From contig NZ_LQXA01000003.1 in assembly GCF_001618005.1 (NCBI RefSeq), positions 39,037-103,036 of the forward strand: a stretch of DNA of 64,000 nucleotides, written 5' to 3'. The translations under genes were made by a program, and so were the position numbers. How positions within the stretch are numbered: position 1 is the stretch's first letter; every line of letters begins with the position of its first letter. The notes under the pieces were generated by a model that saw nothing but the letters and a program-made list of their open reading frames with translations, was not told where the DNA came from and did not search any database. The stretch comes from Clavibacter tessellarius. GTDB lineage: Bacteria > Actinomycetota > Actinomycetes > Actinomycetales > Microbacteriaceae. Shown here piece by piece: positions 17,926 through 26,741 of the stretch.

Positions 17926-19155
17926 TCAGCCGCGCAGCGCCGGGTACTCCGCGAGCGTCGGCGCGTGCCGGGCGCTCGTCAGCAGGAAGCGGTCGCCGAA
18001 CCCGCGCACGGGCCGCGACGCGGCCACCCGCACGGCGCCGCGCAGCGCCTTCTGCCCGAGCGCGGACGACGGGTGCGTGATGCGCGCCCCGCCCGGCGGC
18101 AGCCCCTGCGCGCTGTCGGCGTAGCGCCGCAGCTGCGCCTCGTATCGCGCGAACGCGGCCGGGAAGGTGTCGCCCGTGTCCGCGAGCGCGCGTCCCAGCT
18201 CGCCCGCGAGCACGTGGGCGGCGACCAGCGAGAGGGTCGTGCCCATGCCCGTGGGGCCGGATCCCCAGGCCGCGTCGCCGAGGAGCGCGATGCGTCCCTT
18301 CGACCACGTCGAGACGATCACCTGCTCCATGCGCTGCGTGTAGAACTCGTCCGGGCGCGCTTGGAGGCCGTCGAGGATCCGCTCGACCTGCCAGCCCGCG
18401 CCGCGGAAGCGCGCGCGGAGCACGGTCATCTGCGCGTCGAACGGCAGCTGCTCGAACCCGGAGGGCTCCGACTCGAACGACAGGCTCGCGCGGATCGTGC
18501 CCACGTCGTCGGGCCGGATGGTGGCGTTCCGCGCGCCGCGCCCCGTGAGGAAGTCCCAGTAGCCGGTGTCGCCGGGGATCCGGTCGATAGTCCCGTAGGC
18601 GATGCTCACGCCGTGGTCGCGGAGCGTGGTCTCCTCGGCGAAGGCCAGCCGGCGCGTGCGGGAGCTGCGGCCCTCGGCCACGAGCAGGAGGTCGTAGCGC
18701 TCGCGGGATCCGCTCGCGAGCTCGACGTCGACCCCGGTCGCGTCCTGGCGCACCCCCGTCACGAAGTCGCCGTAGCGGAGCTCGACGTCGTCCCGCACGA
18801 GGTCGACGAGGATCCCCGCGAACCGGCCGCGCAGGATCTCCACCTCCGCCGTCGGCCCGTCCTTCCCGGCGGTGCGGGGGAACGTGGCGAGGACGCGCCC
18901 CTCCTCGTCGACGAAGCGCGTCCCGTCCTCGCCGGTGAGGTTCGCCATGACGATGTCCTCGACGCCCATGCGCCGGAGCACGTCGCGGCCGAGCCCGCGC
19001 ACGTCGATGTTCTGCCCCGCCTGGCGCGGCTCGGCCGAGCGCTCGAGCAGGGTCACGTCGAAGCCCTCGCGGTGCAGGCCCCAGGCGAGCGCCGGACCGG
19101 CGATGCTGGCTCCCGTCACGAGGACCCTCGGGCGGTGGTGGGTGGTGTCGGCCAT
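17926..19155 (-). CDS. FAD-dependent monooxygenase (PHBH/TetX-like)
   Basis: A 409-residue class A flavin monooxygenase. The Rossmann FAD motif is VLVTGASIAGPALAWGL, followed by LLERSAEPRQAGQNIDV. The NAD(P)H-associated DG motif is replaced by YDLLLVAEGRSSRTRR, and the FAD pyrophosphate motif is RIALLGDAAWGSGP. GQNIDVRG is common in actinobacterial members that hydroxylate aromatic or tetracycline-like substrates. It is divergent from a MarR gene over a clean CTTCA-tgg-TGAAG palindrome, so it is probably derepressed by an aromatic effector. Substrate unknown; resistance is possible but unproven. Confidence 0.88.
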   Translation of the reverse strand: MADTTHHRPRVLVTGASIAGPALAWGLHREGFDVTLLERSAEPRQAGQNIDVRGLGRDVLRRMGVEDIVMANLTGEDGTRFVDEEGRVLATFPRTAGKDGPTAEVEILRGRFAGILVDLVRDDVELRYGDFVTGVRQDATGVDVELASGSRERYDLLLVAEGRSSRTRRLAFAEETTLRDHGVSIAYGTIDRIPGDTGYWDFLTGRGARNATIRPDDVGTIRASLSFESEPSGFEQLPFDAQMTVLRARFRGAGWQVERILDGLQARPDEFYTQRMEQVIVSTWSKGRIALLGDAAWGSGPTGMGTTLSLVAAHVLAGELGRALADTGDTFPAAFARYEAQLRRYADSAQGLPPGGARITHPSSALGQKALRGAVRVAASRPVRGFGDRFLLTSARHAPTLAEYPALRG

Positions 19156-19223
19156 GCGGTGATCTCCTCGGTCGTCGAGCGGACCCGGGATCCCGGGCGC
19201 GAGTAGACTCTATGGCGCAGATA

Positions 19224-19236
19224 CTTCATGGTGAAG
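19224..19236. promoter_or_regulatory. Probable MarR operator CTTCA-TGG-TGAAG
   Basis: A perfect inverted repeat with 5-bp arms in the 109-bp gap between the monooxygenase (-) and MarR (+) genes, inside an A/T-rich patch. This is the usual half-site form for actinobacterial MarR regulators that control a divergent enzyme gene and themselves. Confidence 0.65.
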
Positions 19237-19264
19237 CATTCGCGTCGACTCGGAGGAACACGAC

Positions 19265-19759
19265 ATGTCCCACACCATCGCGGTCCCGGGGGACCGCTCC
19301 GAGGTGCTCGAGCGGCTCCGAGACCACACGACCGCGTTCGACGAGTCGGTGCGGCAGCTGGCCGCAGCGCTCGGGCTGCCGACGACCGACACGACGGCGC
19401 TCGCCGAGGTGATCTGGGCCGAGACCGCCGGCCGGGCGCTGTCCCCGGCCCGCCTGTCGGAACGGCTCCACCTGACCTCGGGGGCCACGACCGCGCTCGT
19501 CAACCGGCTCGAGGGCGGCGGGCACATCGTGCGGAGCCGGGAGAGCGACGATCGGCGGATCGTGACGCTGCGGCCGACGGCGGGGTCCAAGGCGCGCGTG
19601 ATGGCCATGCTGCAGGGCGCGCAGGTCGAGGTCGACCGGGCGCTCGACGGGTTCACCGCCGACCAGCTCCGCACGGCGGCGGCGGTCGTGCGCGCGGTCA
19701 CGGAGGGCACGGCGGCGGGGACGCGCGCACTGGCCGGCGACGGCGCGACCGGGAGCTGA
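19265..19759 (+). CDS. MarR family transcriptional regulator
   Basis: A 164-residue winged-helix regulator. The DNA-binding core is LSPARLSERLHLTSGATTALVNRLEGGGHIVRSRESDDRRIVTLRPT, with the recognition helix around TSGATTALVNRL and the wing DRR. N- and C-terminal helices (VLERLRDHTTAFDESVRQLAA; MLQGAQVEVDRALDGFTADQL) form the dimer interface. GGAGG is placed upstream of the ATG. It sits back to back with a flavin monooxygenase gene and most likely represses both genes through the palindrome at 19224-19236. Confidence 0.88.
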   Translation: MSHTIAVPGDRSEVLERLRDHTTAFDESVRQLAAALGLPTTDTTALAEVIWAETAGRALSPARLSERLHLTSGATTALVNRLEGGGHIVRSRESDDRRIVTLRPTAGSKARVMAMLQGAQVEVDRALDGFTADQLRTAAAVVRAVTEGTAAGTRALAGDGATGS

Positions 19760-19774
19760 GGGGCGGTCGTCGGG

Positions 19775-20602
19775 TCAGCCAGCGGAGACGCAGGGGCTGT
19801 CGCAGCCCGCGCGCTCCGCCGCCCGCGTCGCCGCAGCGCGTTCCGCAGCCCGCTCGGCCGCTCGCGCCAGCAGCGACACGTGCAGGTACCCCGCGTAGCC
19901 GCCGGGCGTCCGGCCGTCGCGCCGGCTCGAGGTGAGCACCTCGCCCGCGGCCGACGCCGTGATCCGCGCGCCGTGGGAGCGGAGCCGGGCGACCAGGTCC
20001 ACGTCCTCGTGCTCGACGACCGCGGGGAAGCCGCCGGCCGCCGCGTACGCGTCCGCCCGCACGCCGAGGTTGGCGCCGTGGACGTGCCCGTTCGCCTCGC
20101 CGGGCACGCGCGTCGCCCGCCAGGCCGCGATCTGCGCCGGGCTGAGCGCCTCGAGCTCCGGCCGGACGGTGCCCACGACCACGTCGGTCCCGGCGTCCGC
20201 GAGCTGCAGCTGGCTGGTGATCCACGCGGCCGGCACCTCCGAGTCGGCGTCGGTGCACGCGAGCCACAGCTCGGCGTCCGCACCGTCCCAGCCGGCGCGC
20301 GCGGCGTCGACTCCCCGCGCCCGCGCGGCGCCGACCCGGCCGGCCGAGCTCTCGATGACCTCGACGCCGGCCGCCCGGGCGATCTCCGCGGTGCGGTCGC
20401 GGCAGTCGTCGGCGACGAGGATCACGCGCACGTCGACGCCCGCGGCCCGGGCGCGCTCCGCGGCGACCTCGACGGACGCGAGGCAGCGCCCGACGAGCGC
20501 CTCCTCGTCGCGCGCGGGGATGACGACCGCGACCGCGCGGATCCGCCGCCGCCCCCGCTCCGGCTCCTCCGCGCGGTCGGACGCGGCCGACGCCCCCGTC
20601 AC
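19775..20602 (-). CDS. Glycosyltransferase family 2
   Basis: A 275-residue GT-A-fold enzyme. The donor-binding start is AVVIPARDEEALVGRCLASVE, the DxD-like region is LACTDADSEVP, and the acceptor region has GGFPAVVEHEDVDLVARL (the ED motif). There is no membrane anchor. The C-terminus is Ala/Arg-rich. The GTG start overlaps the stop of the large fusion gene upstream by GTGA, so the two are translated together. The nucleotide sugar and acceptor are unknown; the partnership with a PIG-L deacetylase domain suggests modification of a glycan or glycolipid. Confidence 0.85.
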   Translation of the reverse strand: MTGASAASDRAEEPERGRRRIRAVAVVIPARDEEALVGRCLASVEVAAERARAAGVDVRVILVADDCRDRTAEIARAAGVEVIESSAGRVGAARARGVDAARAGWDGADAELWLACTDADSEVPAAWITSQLQLADAGTDVVVGTVRPELEALSPAQIAAWRATRVPGEANGHVHGANLGVRADAYAAAGGFPAVVEHEDVDLVARLRSHGARITASAAGEVLTSSRRDGRTPGGYAGYLHVSLLARAAERAAERAAATRAAERAGCDSPCVSAG

Positions 20603-23202
20603 CGGAGCCCCGTCCGGGCGGCGACCGAGCGCGGATCCGCCGACAGCACCTCGAGCAGGAAGTCGTCCTCCTCGTGCCGGAGGATGCGCGTCAGCCCGGG
20701 CACGCCGGCCAGCCGCGCGTGCACCTCGTCGCCCGAGCGGCGGAAGTCGCCCTCGGGGTGCCGCCAGTGGCAGGCGACCAGGGTGCCGGAGGGGCCGAGC
20801 GCATCGGGCAGCGCCGCGAGCACGCGGTCGAGCGCGTCGTCGTCGAGGTAGTAGCCGACCTCGCTCATCACGACGAGGTCGAAGGCGCCCGCGGGCCAGT
20901 CGGCGCCCACGTCGCGCACCTCCACCCGCACGTGCGGGGCGTCGGCGAGCCGGGCACGGGCGCGCTCGACGGCGGTCGGGGCCACGTCCACGGCGAGGAG
21001 CTCGTCGACGCGCTCGGCCAGGCCCGCGCTCGTCACGCCGATGGAGCAGCCGATCTCGAGCGCGCGCCCGTAGCGCTCGTCGGGCAGCGCCGCGAGGGTC
21101 GCCAGGCGCTTGCGACGCTCGTACCAGCGGGTGGTGACGCGCCACGGATCCTCGTCGCGCGCGTACGCGGCGTCGAAGCGCTCGGCCGCGGACGGCGATC
21201 CGGCGGGCGTCGGCTCGGCGGAGCGGTCCGGGACGATGAGGACCTCCCGGTCGCGCTCGGCGTGCCGCAGGAACGCGGGCAGCAGCACGGCGCGGTCCTC
21301 AGGGGCGTCGGAGAGCGGCCGCACCTGGCTCGCGTGCGCGTCCATCGCGGCGCGCTTCGCCTGCCGCGCGGCCGGATCCAGCGGGAGCGCCCGCAGGTCG
21401 GCCCACGGCACGCGCGCGTCGTCGGGCGTCGCCCAGTGCCACATCCAGACGGGGTACTCGACGAGGCGGAGGCCGCGCTCCGCCGCCTGCGCGGCCACCA
21501 GCTCGGCGACGACCTCGCCCGTGACGCGGTGGTCGCGGTGTCCGTCGCCGCGCCAGGGTGCCGCGACCCAGGTGCCCGCCGCCGCCGCGGCGACGAGCGC
21601 GGCGAGGTCCGCGCGCACGGCGTCGCGTGCCTCGCGCACACCGCCGTCGGGATGGCCGAGCAGCACCAGGCGCGCGCCGGGGGCGACCGCGTCGAGCGCC
21701 GCGCGGGCCTCGTCGCGGCGGATCGCGGCGAGACCGGCGGGCGTGACGGTGGGGGATCCGGGGTGCGATGCCGCGCCGTCGGTCACGATCGCGAGGGTCA
21801 CCGGCACGCCGCGGGCGGCGGCCGCGGCGAGCAGTCCGCCCGCGCCGACGGACTCGTCGTCCGCGTGCGCGGACACCACGAGCAGGGCCGGCACGTCGTC
21901 GAGGCGCAGCTCGGGGATGGCGTCCCAGCGCGGATCAGCGGGCCACACGTCCGCGTCGACGCCCGGCTCGCGCGCGTCGAACGCGACGCCGGTCGCGGGC
22001 GCGGCGTCACCCGGGCGCTCGACGGGCTCCCGCGCGGCCTCCCGCGTCGCCGCCTCGACCAGCGCGCCGCCGAGCGACGCGTCGTCGCGCTCGGCGTGGT
22101 GCTGCCGCACGTACAGCTCGAGGTCGGCGACGCGCTTGGCGTGCACCGGATCCTGCGCGAGCGGCGCCGGTCCGAGCGCGTGCGCGACGTGCATCAGCGT
22201 CTCCTCGGCGGCGCGGGCGGCGATGCCGCGGACCCGCTTGGCGAGCAGCCGTCCCTCCTCGCCCTCCGCGAGGCCCCGGTCCACCAGCCGCGCGGCCTCG
22301 TCGAGGGCGCTGCGCGACGCGGCGAGGGCCGCGTCCACCGCGCCCAGGTGCATCAGCGTCAGGCGGTCGGCGCCCGGCCGCTCGGCTGCCGCCAGCAGCG
22401 TGCGGGCCAGCCCGACCGCGCCGCCGTGCCAGCAGGCGGCGACGCCGATCGCGCCCCAGTGGAACCCGGCGCGCTCGAGGTACCAGCCGGGGGCGCCGAC
22501 GCGGCGCGCGGGCACGCCGGTCATCCGCAGCGGACCGCTCGGCACCTCGACGAGCCCCCGCGCCGCCCAGGCGCCGGGCACGACCTCCACGCCGGGGTGG
22601 TCGAGGCGCACCGCGTAGAGCGCGCGCGTCCCGTCGGCGGCCGTCGCGGTGATCAGCGCGTGCGACAGCGATCCCGCGAGCGAGCACCACGGCTTCGTCC
22701 CGGTCAGCACGGCGTCGCCGGGGGCGGGGGCAGGGCCGTCGGCCGGCCGGTCGCTGGCGTCCTCCGCCGGCACGGCCCGCAGCGGATCCCCGCCTCCCTC
22801 GGCCGCGAAGACCCCCCACGTGCCCGCGAGTGGATCCGCGGCGGCGCGCACGCCACCGGCCTCCCGCTCCTGGTCGAGGATCGCGAGCGCGTCGAGGTGC
22901 GGCTCCACCGCCCGGGCGATCCCGAGGTCCGCGGCCGCGAGCGTGGCGAGCGCTTCCCACAGATCGCGCGTGCGCCCGCTGCCGGGCAGCGCGCCGTCGG
23001 CGCCCAGCGCCACGGCGAGCTCGAGCGCGCGCTCCGTCGGCCACGCGTGCGCCGGGCCGTCCGTCGCGGCGAGCGCTGCGACGACCCGCCGCGTCGCCGG
23101 GCCCGGCGCGTCCTCCGCGAGCGGCACCGCCGTCGACGCGAGCCGGACCCGGATGCCGGGGAGTTCGGGGAGGATGCGGTCGCGCGGGGAACCGGAGGTC
23201 AC
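20599..23202 (-). CDS. Fusion of acyl-CoA dehydrogenase-like, PIG-L deacetylase and SAM methyltransferase domains
   Basis: An 867-residue single frame with three domains. Residues about 20-400 look like an acyl-CoA dehydrogenase fold, with the middle-domain signature VLTGTKPWCSLAG and a C-terminal helical bundle (AAEETLMHVAHALGP). Residues about 435-650 are a PIG-L/LmbE-type N-deacetylase, with the zinc motif AHADDE at 445-450 and the second-ligand motif HRDH at 555-558. Residues about 680-845 are a class I methyltransferase with motif I LEIGCSIG near 715. The GTG at 23202 is the best start seen, though its ribosome site is weak. Its stop overlaps the glycosyltransferase start. I recall these activities as separate neighbouring genes in other bacteria, so the fusion is notable. 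The pathway is unknown. Confidence 0.85.
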   Translation of the reverse strand: MTSGSPRDRILPELPGIRVRLASTAVPLAEDAPGPATRRVVAALAATDGPAHAWPTERALELAVALGADGALPGSGRTRDLWEALATLAAADLGIARAVEPHLDALAILDQEREAGGVRAAADPLAGTWGVFAAEGGGDPLRAVPAEDASDRPADGPAPAPGDAVLTGTKPWCSLAGSLSHALITATAADGTRALYAVRLDHPGVEVVPGAWAARGLVEVPSGPLRMTGVPARRVGAPGWYLERAGFHWGAIGVAACWHGGAVGLARTLLAAAERPGADRLTLMHLGAVDAALAASRSALDEAARLVDRGLAEGEEGRLLAKRVRGIAARAAEETLMHVAHALGPAPLAQDPVHAKRVADLELYVRQHHAERDDASLGGALVEAATREAAREPVERPGDAAPATGVAFDAREPGVDADVWPADPRWDAIPELRLDDVPALLVVSAHADDESVGAGGLLAAAAARGVPVTLAIVTDGAASHPGSPTVTPAGLAAIRRDEARAALDAVAPGARLVLLGHPDGGVREARDAVRADLAALVAAAAAGTWVAAPWRGDGHRDHRVTGEVVAELVAAQAAERGLRLVEYPVWMWHWATPDDARVPWADLRALPLDPAARQAKRAAMDAHASQVRPLSDAPEDRAVLLPAFLRHAERDREVLIVPDRSAEPTPAGSPSAAERFDAAYARDEDPWRVTTRWYERRKRLATLAALPDERYGRALEIGCSIGVTSAGLAERVDELLAVDVAPTAVERARARLADAPHVRVEVRDVGADWPAGAFDLVVMSEVGYYLDDDALDRVLAALPDALGPSGTLVACHWRHPEGDFRRSGDEVHARLAGVPGLTRILRHEEDDFLLEVLSADPRSVAARTGLR

Positions 23203-23410
23203 AGGGGGTGGATCCACTTCGTCGGTCGGTCGACCGGTCGTCGACCGGCGTCTCCCTTCGAACCTACAAGCGTCGCGCCCGCGGTGACGCGGTGCTCCGT
23301 CCCGGGTGTGCCGCGGGCGCGATCGTGGCGGACGTCCGCGGGGATGTGGGACCCTGGCGGCAGGGAAGGGGCGCGATCCGCCCGCCCACGCACGACTGGA
23401 GGGGACCACC

Positions 23411-23635
23411 ATGACCGAGCACGCCACCGAGCCGTCCGAGTCGATCGACCCGACCGCGTCCGCACCTGACGCGCAGCCCACCCCCGAGGCGGTCGAGGAG
23501 TTCGAGCGCCTGGCCGTCCTCCGCATGGGCGGCGAGGACATCGAGGGCGCTCTCGACGCCCTCGCCGACGAGGAGGCCCGCGACGTCGCCGAGGTCGCCA
23601 TCGACCGCGTCGTCCGGAACTACGAGAACCTCTAG
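23411..23635 (+). CDS. Small acidic hypothetical protein
   Basis: A 74-residue, strongly acidic protein (MTEHATEPSES... ending RVVRNYENL). The first about 30 residues are Pro/Thr/Glu-rich and disordered; the rest forms helices with RMGGEDIEGALDALADEEA. GGAGGGG precedes the ATG, a strong ribosome site. I do not recognise a family. It is divergent from the large fusion gene and convergent with purC. Confidence 0.65.
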   Translation: MTEHATEPSESIDPTASAPDAQPTPEAVEEFERLAVLRMGGEDIEGALDALADEEARDVAEVAIDRVVRNYENL

Positions 23636-23636
23636 C

Positions 23637-23676
23637 CCCAGCCGCAGCCGCAGCCGCATCCGCAGCCCCAGCCGCG
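23637..23676. repeat. CAGCCG hexanucleotide microsatellite
   Basis: Imperfect tandem CAGCCG/CATCCG/CAGCCC units in the gap between the small acidic gene and purC. Such runs slip during replication. It lies outside the coding frames called here, directly after a stop codon. Confidence 0.75.
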
Positions 23677-23722
23677 CGCGTCCACCCGGCGGACGGGCCG
23701 ACCCGCGGCGGGCACGACCGGC

Positions 23723-24658
23723 CTAGTGCCCGGTCAGCCGCGCGATCAGCTCGCGGTACCGCGCCGCCGTCCGCTCCACGATCTCGTCCGGCAGCACGGG
23801 GGGCGTGCCCGTCCGGTCCCAGTTCGCGGCGAGCCAGTCGCGCACGATCTGCTTGTCGAAGCTGTCGGTGCGGTTGCCGGTCGCGTACGCCTCGGCATCC
23901 CAGTAGCGGGACGAGTCGCTCGTGAGCACCTCGTCCGCCAGCGTCGTGATGCCCGTGCGCGGGTCGATGCCGAACTCGAACTTGGTGTCCGCGAGGATCA
24001 CGCCGCGCTCCTCCGCGATGGCCGACGCGCGGCGGTACACGTCGAGCGAGAGGTCGCGCAGCCGCGCCGCCTCCTCGTGCCCCACGAGCTCCTCCGTGCG
24101 GGCGAACGTGATGTTCTCGTCGTGCTCGCCCTGCGGCGCCTTCCAGGCCGGCGTGTAGATGGGTTCGGGCAGCCGGTCGCCCTGCTGCAGGCCGGCGGGC
24201 AGCGGGATGCCGCACACGGTGCCGTGCTCGCGGTACTCCTCCCAGCCGGATCCGGCGAGGTAGCCGCGCACGACGCACTCGATGGGCAGCATCTCGAGCA
24301 CGCGGCAGAGCATCGCCCGGCCGCGGACGGGCTCGGGCACGCCGATGCGCGCGAGGGTCGCGGCGTCCACGAGGTGGTTGGGCACGTCGAGGCGGTCGAA
24401 CCACCACAGGCTCAGCTGCGTGAGGAGCTCGCCCTTGCCGGGGACGCCCGGCTCGAGCGCGAAGTCGTAGGCGCTCACGCGGTCGGTCGCGACGACGAGC
24501 ACGTGCGGCTCGCCCTCGAGCGCCCGGTCCTCCGTGTCGTCCATGGCGGGGCTGAAGAGCTCGCGCACCTTGCCCGAGTAGGCGTGCTCCCAGCCCGGCA
24601 GCTCCCACTCGGAGGCGTGCCCGGCCGGCACGGCGCCCGTGGGGACCGCGCCGCTCAT
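23723..24658 (-). CDS. purC: Phosphoribosylaminoimidazole-succinocarboxamide synthase
   Basis: A 311-residue SAICAR synthetase that joins aspartate to CAIR in de novo purine synthesis. The nucleotide-binding start YSGKVRELF, then VATDRVSAYDF, the CAIR/Asp region ECVVRGYLAGSGWEEY, and the catalytic block LADTKFEFG ... TSDSSRYW ... SFDKQIVRDWL are all present. The length matches the larger actinobacterial/yeast-type form. Its ATG overlaps the purD stop (ATGA), so purD-purC form one operon. Confidence 0.96.
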   Translation of the reverse strand: MSGAVPTGAVPAGHASEWELPGWEHAYSGKVRELFSPAMDDTEDRALEGEPHVLVVATDRVSAYDFALEPGVPGKGELLTQLSLWWFDRLDVPNHLVDAATLARIGVPEPVRGRAMLCRVLEMLPIECVVRGYLAGSGWEEYREHGTVCGIPLPAGLQQGDRLPEPIYTPAWKAPQGEHDENITFARTEELVGHEEAARLRDLSLDVYRRASAIAEERGVILADTKFEFGIDPRTGITTLADEVLTSDSSRYWDAEAYATGNRTDSFDKQIVRDWLAANWDRTGTPPVLPDEIVERTAARYRELIARLTGH

Positions 24659-25905
24659 CGGATGACCTGCGCCGCGATGTCGGTGCGGTGCTGGGCGCCG
24701 TCGAGCGATATCCGCCCCACCGCCTCGTACACCCGCGACCGCGCCTCGTCGAAGCCCGCGCCCGTCGCGACCACGCTGAGCACGCGCCCGCCGGTGGCGA
24801 CCAGCCCGGCGTCGGACTCGGCGGTGGCGGCGTGCGCGATGCTCACGCCCTCGACCCGGCCCGCCTCGTCGAGGCCCGTGATGACACGGCCGGTGCGCGG
24901 CGACTCGGGGTACCCCTCGCTCGCGAGCACGACCGTGACGGCCACGTCGTCGGAGAACTCCGGCCGCGGCACGCCGCCGAGCTCGCCGGACGCGGCGGCC
25001 AGCAGCAGCCGCGAGAGCGGGGTGACGAGGCGCGGCAGCACGACCTGCGTCTCCGGATCCCCGAACCGCGCGTTGAACTCGATGACCCGGATGCCGTCCG
25101 ACGTGAGGATGAGGCCGCAGTAGAGCAGGCCGATGAACGGCGTCTGCTCGGCGGCGAGCTTCCGCACGGTGGGGAGCGCGATGGTGTCGATGACCTCGTC
25201 GACGAAGCCCTCCGGCAGCCACGGCAGCGGCGAGTACGCGCCCATGCCGCCCGTGTTCGGTCCCGCGTCCCCGTCGCCGAGGCGCTTGTAGTCCTGCGCG
25301 GGGGAGAGGGGCAGCACGTCGTGCCCGTCGGAGAGGAGGAAGAGCGACACCTCCTGGCCGGCGAGGAACTCCTCGACGAGCACCGTGCCCTGCCCGAGGT
25401 AGTGGCGGGCGTGCTCGAGGGCGAGCGAGCGGTCGGCCGTGACGAGCACGCCCTTTCCCGCGGCGAGCCCGTCGGCCTTGATGACGTAGGGAGCGCCGTA
25501 CTCGTCCAGCGCGGCCTCGACCTCGTCGACGGTGCCGGCCTGGGCGGCGCGGCCGGTGGGCACGCCCGCCTCCTCCATGATGCGCTTGGCGAAGGTCTTG
25601 GACCCCTCGAGCGCGGCGGCGGCGCGGCCCGGCCCGAAGACGGGGACGCCGCGGGTGCGGAGCGCGTCGGCGACCCCGGCCACGAGCGGCGCCTCGGGCC
25701 CCACGACGACGAGCTCGAAGCCCTCGGCGAGCGCGTGCTCGGCGACGACGACGGGGTCGTCGATGTCCATCTTCACGACGGGCACGTCCCGCGCGATGCC
25801 CGCGTTGCCGGGGGCGGCGACGACCTCGTGCCCCGCGTCCTCCCGGAGCAGGGCCGTGACGATGGCGTGCTCGCGCGCACCGGAACCGAGTACCAGGATC
25901 TTCAC
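24655..25905 (-). CDS. purD: Phosphoribosylamine-glycine ligase
   Basis: A 416-residue GAR synthetase, second enzyme of de novo purine synthesis. The N-terminal motif MKILVLGSGAREHAI is unmistakable; the ATP-grasp core shows APYVIKADGLAAGKGV, DYKRLGDGDAGPNTGGMG, and the metal-binding EFNARFGDPETQ. It is the first gene of the purD-purC operon. The 365-bp region upstream is shared with a divergent sterol-carrier-like gene and probably holds both promoters. Confidence 0.97.
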   Translation of the reverse strand: MKILVLGSGAREHAIVTALLREDAGHEVVAAPGNAGIARDVPVVKMDIDDPVVVAEHALAEGFELVVVGPEAPLVAGVADALRTRGVPVFGPGRAAAALEGSKTFAKRIMEEAGVPTGRAAQAGTVDEVEAALDEYGAPYVIKADGLAAGKGVLVTADRSLALEHARHYLGQGTVLVEEFLAGQEVSLFLLSDGHDVLPLSPAQDYKRLGDGDAGPNTGGMGAYSPLPWLPEGFVDEVIDTIALPTVRKLAAEQTPFIGLLYCGLILTSDGIRVIEFNARFGDPETQVVLPRLVTPLSRLLLAAASGELGGVPRPEFSDDVAVTVVLASEGYPESPRTGRVITGLDEAGRVEGVSIAHAATAESDAGLVATGGRVLSVVATGAGFDEARSRVYEAVGRISLDGAQHRTDIAAQVIR

Positions 25906-26270
25906 GCCCCCACCCTATCGACGCGGTGCCCGGCGGACGGGGCTCGCGCGGCGCCCTGCGGAGACGCGCATCCGCGCCCCGGGTGCACGGGGCGCGGACG
26001 GCGGGAGGCCGACCCGCCGCGGGTACGGTCCGGGTCGGCTCCCTGCCCCTCCCGACGTCGTTCGGGTCCGTCGGGAGGCGCATCGTCCGATCCGTCGACG
26101 CCCGGGAAGGCGGCGGCGGGGGACGCCGTGCGGTGCCCCGCGGGTGATGTCACCGCCGGGCACTTCCATACACGGTAATGGATGTCCCCCTAAATGCGGA
26201 CTCCTCCCGGCGCCCCACTTGGAGGGGCGCGCGGGGTCGGTGAGCCCGCCGGCTCTGGCATCCTGGGGCG
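25906..26270. other. Intergenic region between purD and the sterol-carrier-like gene
   Basis: 365 bp between divergent starts; no convincing gene was seen. It contains an A/T-richer patch with an inverted repeat TCCAT-N8-ATGGA (26165-26182) and, after it, a 7-bp hairpin GCGCCCC/GGGGCGC (26210-26230). CATCCT lies 6 nt before the ATG at 26271, so that gene may be leaderless. The inverted repeat could be an operator for either side. Confidence 0.5.
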
Positions 26271-26651
26271 ATGGCCAAGGCGCGCATCCACCCCACCGTC
26301 GGACAGCCCGCGGTGCGGGCCGCGCTCGCCGCGGGGGCGGACGCCGACCGCGAGACGCGCGCCACCGCCGTGCGCTTCCTGCTCCAGTCGCTGGCCGACC
26401 TCGCGCCCGGCGGCACCGTCGAGGTCCGCGTGCCGCCGTTCGGCGCCGTGCAGTGCATCGAGGGGCCGGGCCACACGCGCGGGACGCCGCCCAACGTCAT
26501 CGAGACCGATCCCGCCACCTGGATCGCGCTCGCCACCGGCGGCCTCGCCTGGGACGCGGGCGTGGAGGCGGGAGCCGTGCGCGCGTCGGGCCTCCGGGCG
26601 GATCTCCGCGGCCTCCTGCCGGTGCCGTGGCAGCTGCCCGCCGACCGCTGA
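26271..26651 (+). CDS. Sterol carrier family (SCP2-like) protein
   Basis: A 126-residue protein matching the short actinobacterial SCP-like family: RFLLQSLADLAPGGTVEVRVPPFGAVQCIEGP, followed by TPPNVIETDPATWIALATGGLAW and a C-terminal ADLRGLLPV. The fold has a hydrophobic lipid-binding tunnel in its relatives. There is no signal peptide. Its role in bacteria is unknown. It sits in the conserved purine neighbourhood between purD and purF. Confidence 0.8.
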   Translation: MAKARIHPTVGQPAVRAALAAGADADRETRATAVRFLLQSLADLAPGGTVEVRVPPFGAVQCIEGPGHTRGTPPNVIETDPATWIALATGGLAWDAGVEAGAVRASGLRADLRGLLPVPWQLPADR

Positions 26652-26741
26652 GCGGACGCGGCGCCGTCCGCGGGGCGCCCGGTCCGCGCTGACGGGCCAC
26701 CCGGGTCGCCGGGTGTCCGGGGCGCGGGGGATGATGGACCC

